Below, one piece after another: positions 4,723-5,299 of a stretch of DNA of 5,299 nucleotides (positions within the stretch are counted from its first letter, which is position 1; every line of letters begins with the position of its first letter). The translations under genes were made by a program, and so were the position numbers. The stretch comes from Streptomyces sp. NRRL WC-3549 (GTDB taxonomy: Bacteria; Actinomycetota; Actinomycetes; Streptomycetales; Streptomycetaceae): the NCBI RefSeq assembly GCF_000721935.1, contig NZ_KL585401.1:82762-88060 (forward strand), written 5' to 3'. The notes beneath the pieces were generated by a model. It had not been told where the DNA came from, did no database searches, and worked only from the letters and a program-made list of their open reading frames with translations.

Positions 4723-5299
4723 GTGCTCGGCATGACCTCCGACGCGAGCGCGACCCCGTTCCAGGACACCGACGATCCCCACGCCAACGACGCCGCCCCG
4801 TACGGCGGGGGCGACCCGTACGCCGACTACCGCGACGCCACCGGCCTCTCCTTCACCGACCTGGTCGACCTCGCGGACCGCCGTCTCGGCGCGGGGGTGA
4901 TCGCCGCCAACGACGAGTTCTTCGCCGAGCGCGAGAACCTGCTGATCCGCGAGCCCGCCGTCTTCGACCCGGAGCGCTTCGGCCACAAGGGCAAGATCAT
5001 GGACGGCTGGGAGACCCGCCGCCGACGCGGCGCCGACGCGGACCACCCGTTCCCCGCCCCCGAGGAGCACGACTGGGCGATCGTCCGGCTCGGTGCCCCG
5101 GGCATCGTCCGCGGCCTGATCGTCGACACGGCCCACTTCCGGGGCAACTACCCGCAGCGCGTCTCCGTGCAGGCGACCGCCGTCGAGGGCGCCCCGAGCG
5201 CCGAGGACCTCCTCGCCGACGACGTGAAGTGGGAGGAGATCGTCCCGCCGACGCCCGTACGCGGCCACGCGGCCAACGCCTTCGAGGTCACCGGCGGGC
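4723..5299 (+). CDS. alc: Allantoicase (allantoate amidinohydrolase), 5' part
   Basis: The reading frame is open from GTG 4723 to the window edge: 192 complete codons with no stop. Allantoicase (EC 3.5.3.4) hydrolyses allantoate to ureidoglycolate and urea in purine-nitrogen salvage, in the cytoplasm. After an acidic, probably flexible N-terminal extension (about residues 1-40) comes the first allantoicase repeat: FTDLVDLADRRLG (44-56), AANDEFFAERENLL (61-74), and the family hallmark FGHKGKIMDGWETRRRR (86-102). HDWAIVRLG and VDTAHFRGNYPQRVSV follow near 116-145. The family has two such repeats and usually about 330-390 residues, so roughly half lies beyond the window. GTG 4723 was chosen for its Shine-Dalgarno spacing; ATG 4732 would remove only three residues. 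It lies directly downstream of the LysR gene, behind a candidate operator palindrome. Identity is near certain; completeness cannot be judged here. Confidence 0.95.
   Translation, partial: MLGMTSDASATPFQDTDDPHANDAAPYGGGDPYADYRDATGLSFTDLVDLADRRLGAGVIAANDEFFAERENLLIREPAVFDPERFGHKGKIMDGWETRRRRGADADHPFPAPEEHDWAIVRLGAPGIVRGLIVDTAHFRGNYPQRVSVQATAVEGAPSAEDLLADDVKWEEIVPPTPVRGHAANAFEVTGG

Noticed and set aside
4732..4734. ATG as the alc start
   Set aside because: It lies 14 nt from the Shine-Dalgarno, whereas GTG 4723 lies 5 nt away. The difference is only three residues, so it remains a minor alternative.
3631..5268. 545-codon open frame on the minus strand opposite lysR and alc
   Set aside because: It spans two recognised genes and their regulatory gap and has low-complexity composition; it is a codon-bias shadow.

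Overview
The window looks like chromosomal DNA of a Streptomyces or a very close actinobacterium. It is extremely GC-rich, codons strongly favour G or C at the third position, GTG starts are common, two genes seem to have leaderless promoters, and the proteins match Streptomyces-type families. All six recognised genes lie on the + strand. The large minus-strand reading frames are codon-bias shadows. I saw no RNA genes, insertion sequences, CRISPR arrays or prophage genes.

Layout. (1) 122-712 encodes an HNH-family nuclease with a full-length Shine-Dalgarno sequence, followed by a strong hairpin terminator (737-766). (2) A 213-nt intergenic region holds that terminator and a Crp-like dyad (811-826) ahead of an unrecognised 103-aa Pro/Thr/Glu-rich ORF (926-1237) built on a 36-bp (12-residue) tandem repeat. 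The ORF's stop codon abuts the ATG of malQ. (3) malQ (1238-3414) is a GH77 4-alpha-glucanotransferase with all three catalytic acids, but a perfect 20-bp tandem duplication (1432-1471) breaks its reading frame after codon 71. Removing one copy restores a continuous 718-aa protein. (4) 3435-3665 encodes a 76-aa small membrane protein. (5) A long dyad (3678-3714) separates it from a LysR-type regulator (3745-4671). (6) A 51-nt gap holding two inverted repeats, with a third across the lysR stop, leads into the start of an allantoicase gene (4723 to the window edge).

How the genes relate. The small ORF and malQ look translationally coupled and form a maltodextrin-processing unit that is probably broken in this sequence. 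The lysR-alc pair points to control of purine/allantoin nitrogen salvage, although a LysR target here is inferred only from position. The HNH gene and the small membrane protein have no evident functional link to their neighbours.

The most striking observation is the exact 20-bp duplication in malQ. It could be a recent loss-of-function mutation, a reversible phase switch or an assembly error. I found no convincing new multi-gene system in this window.
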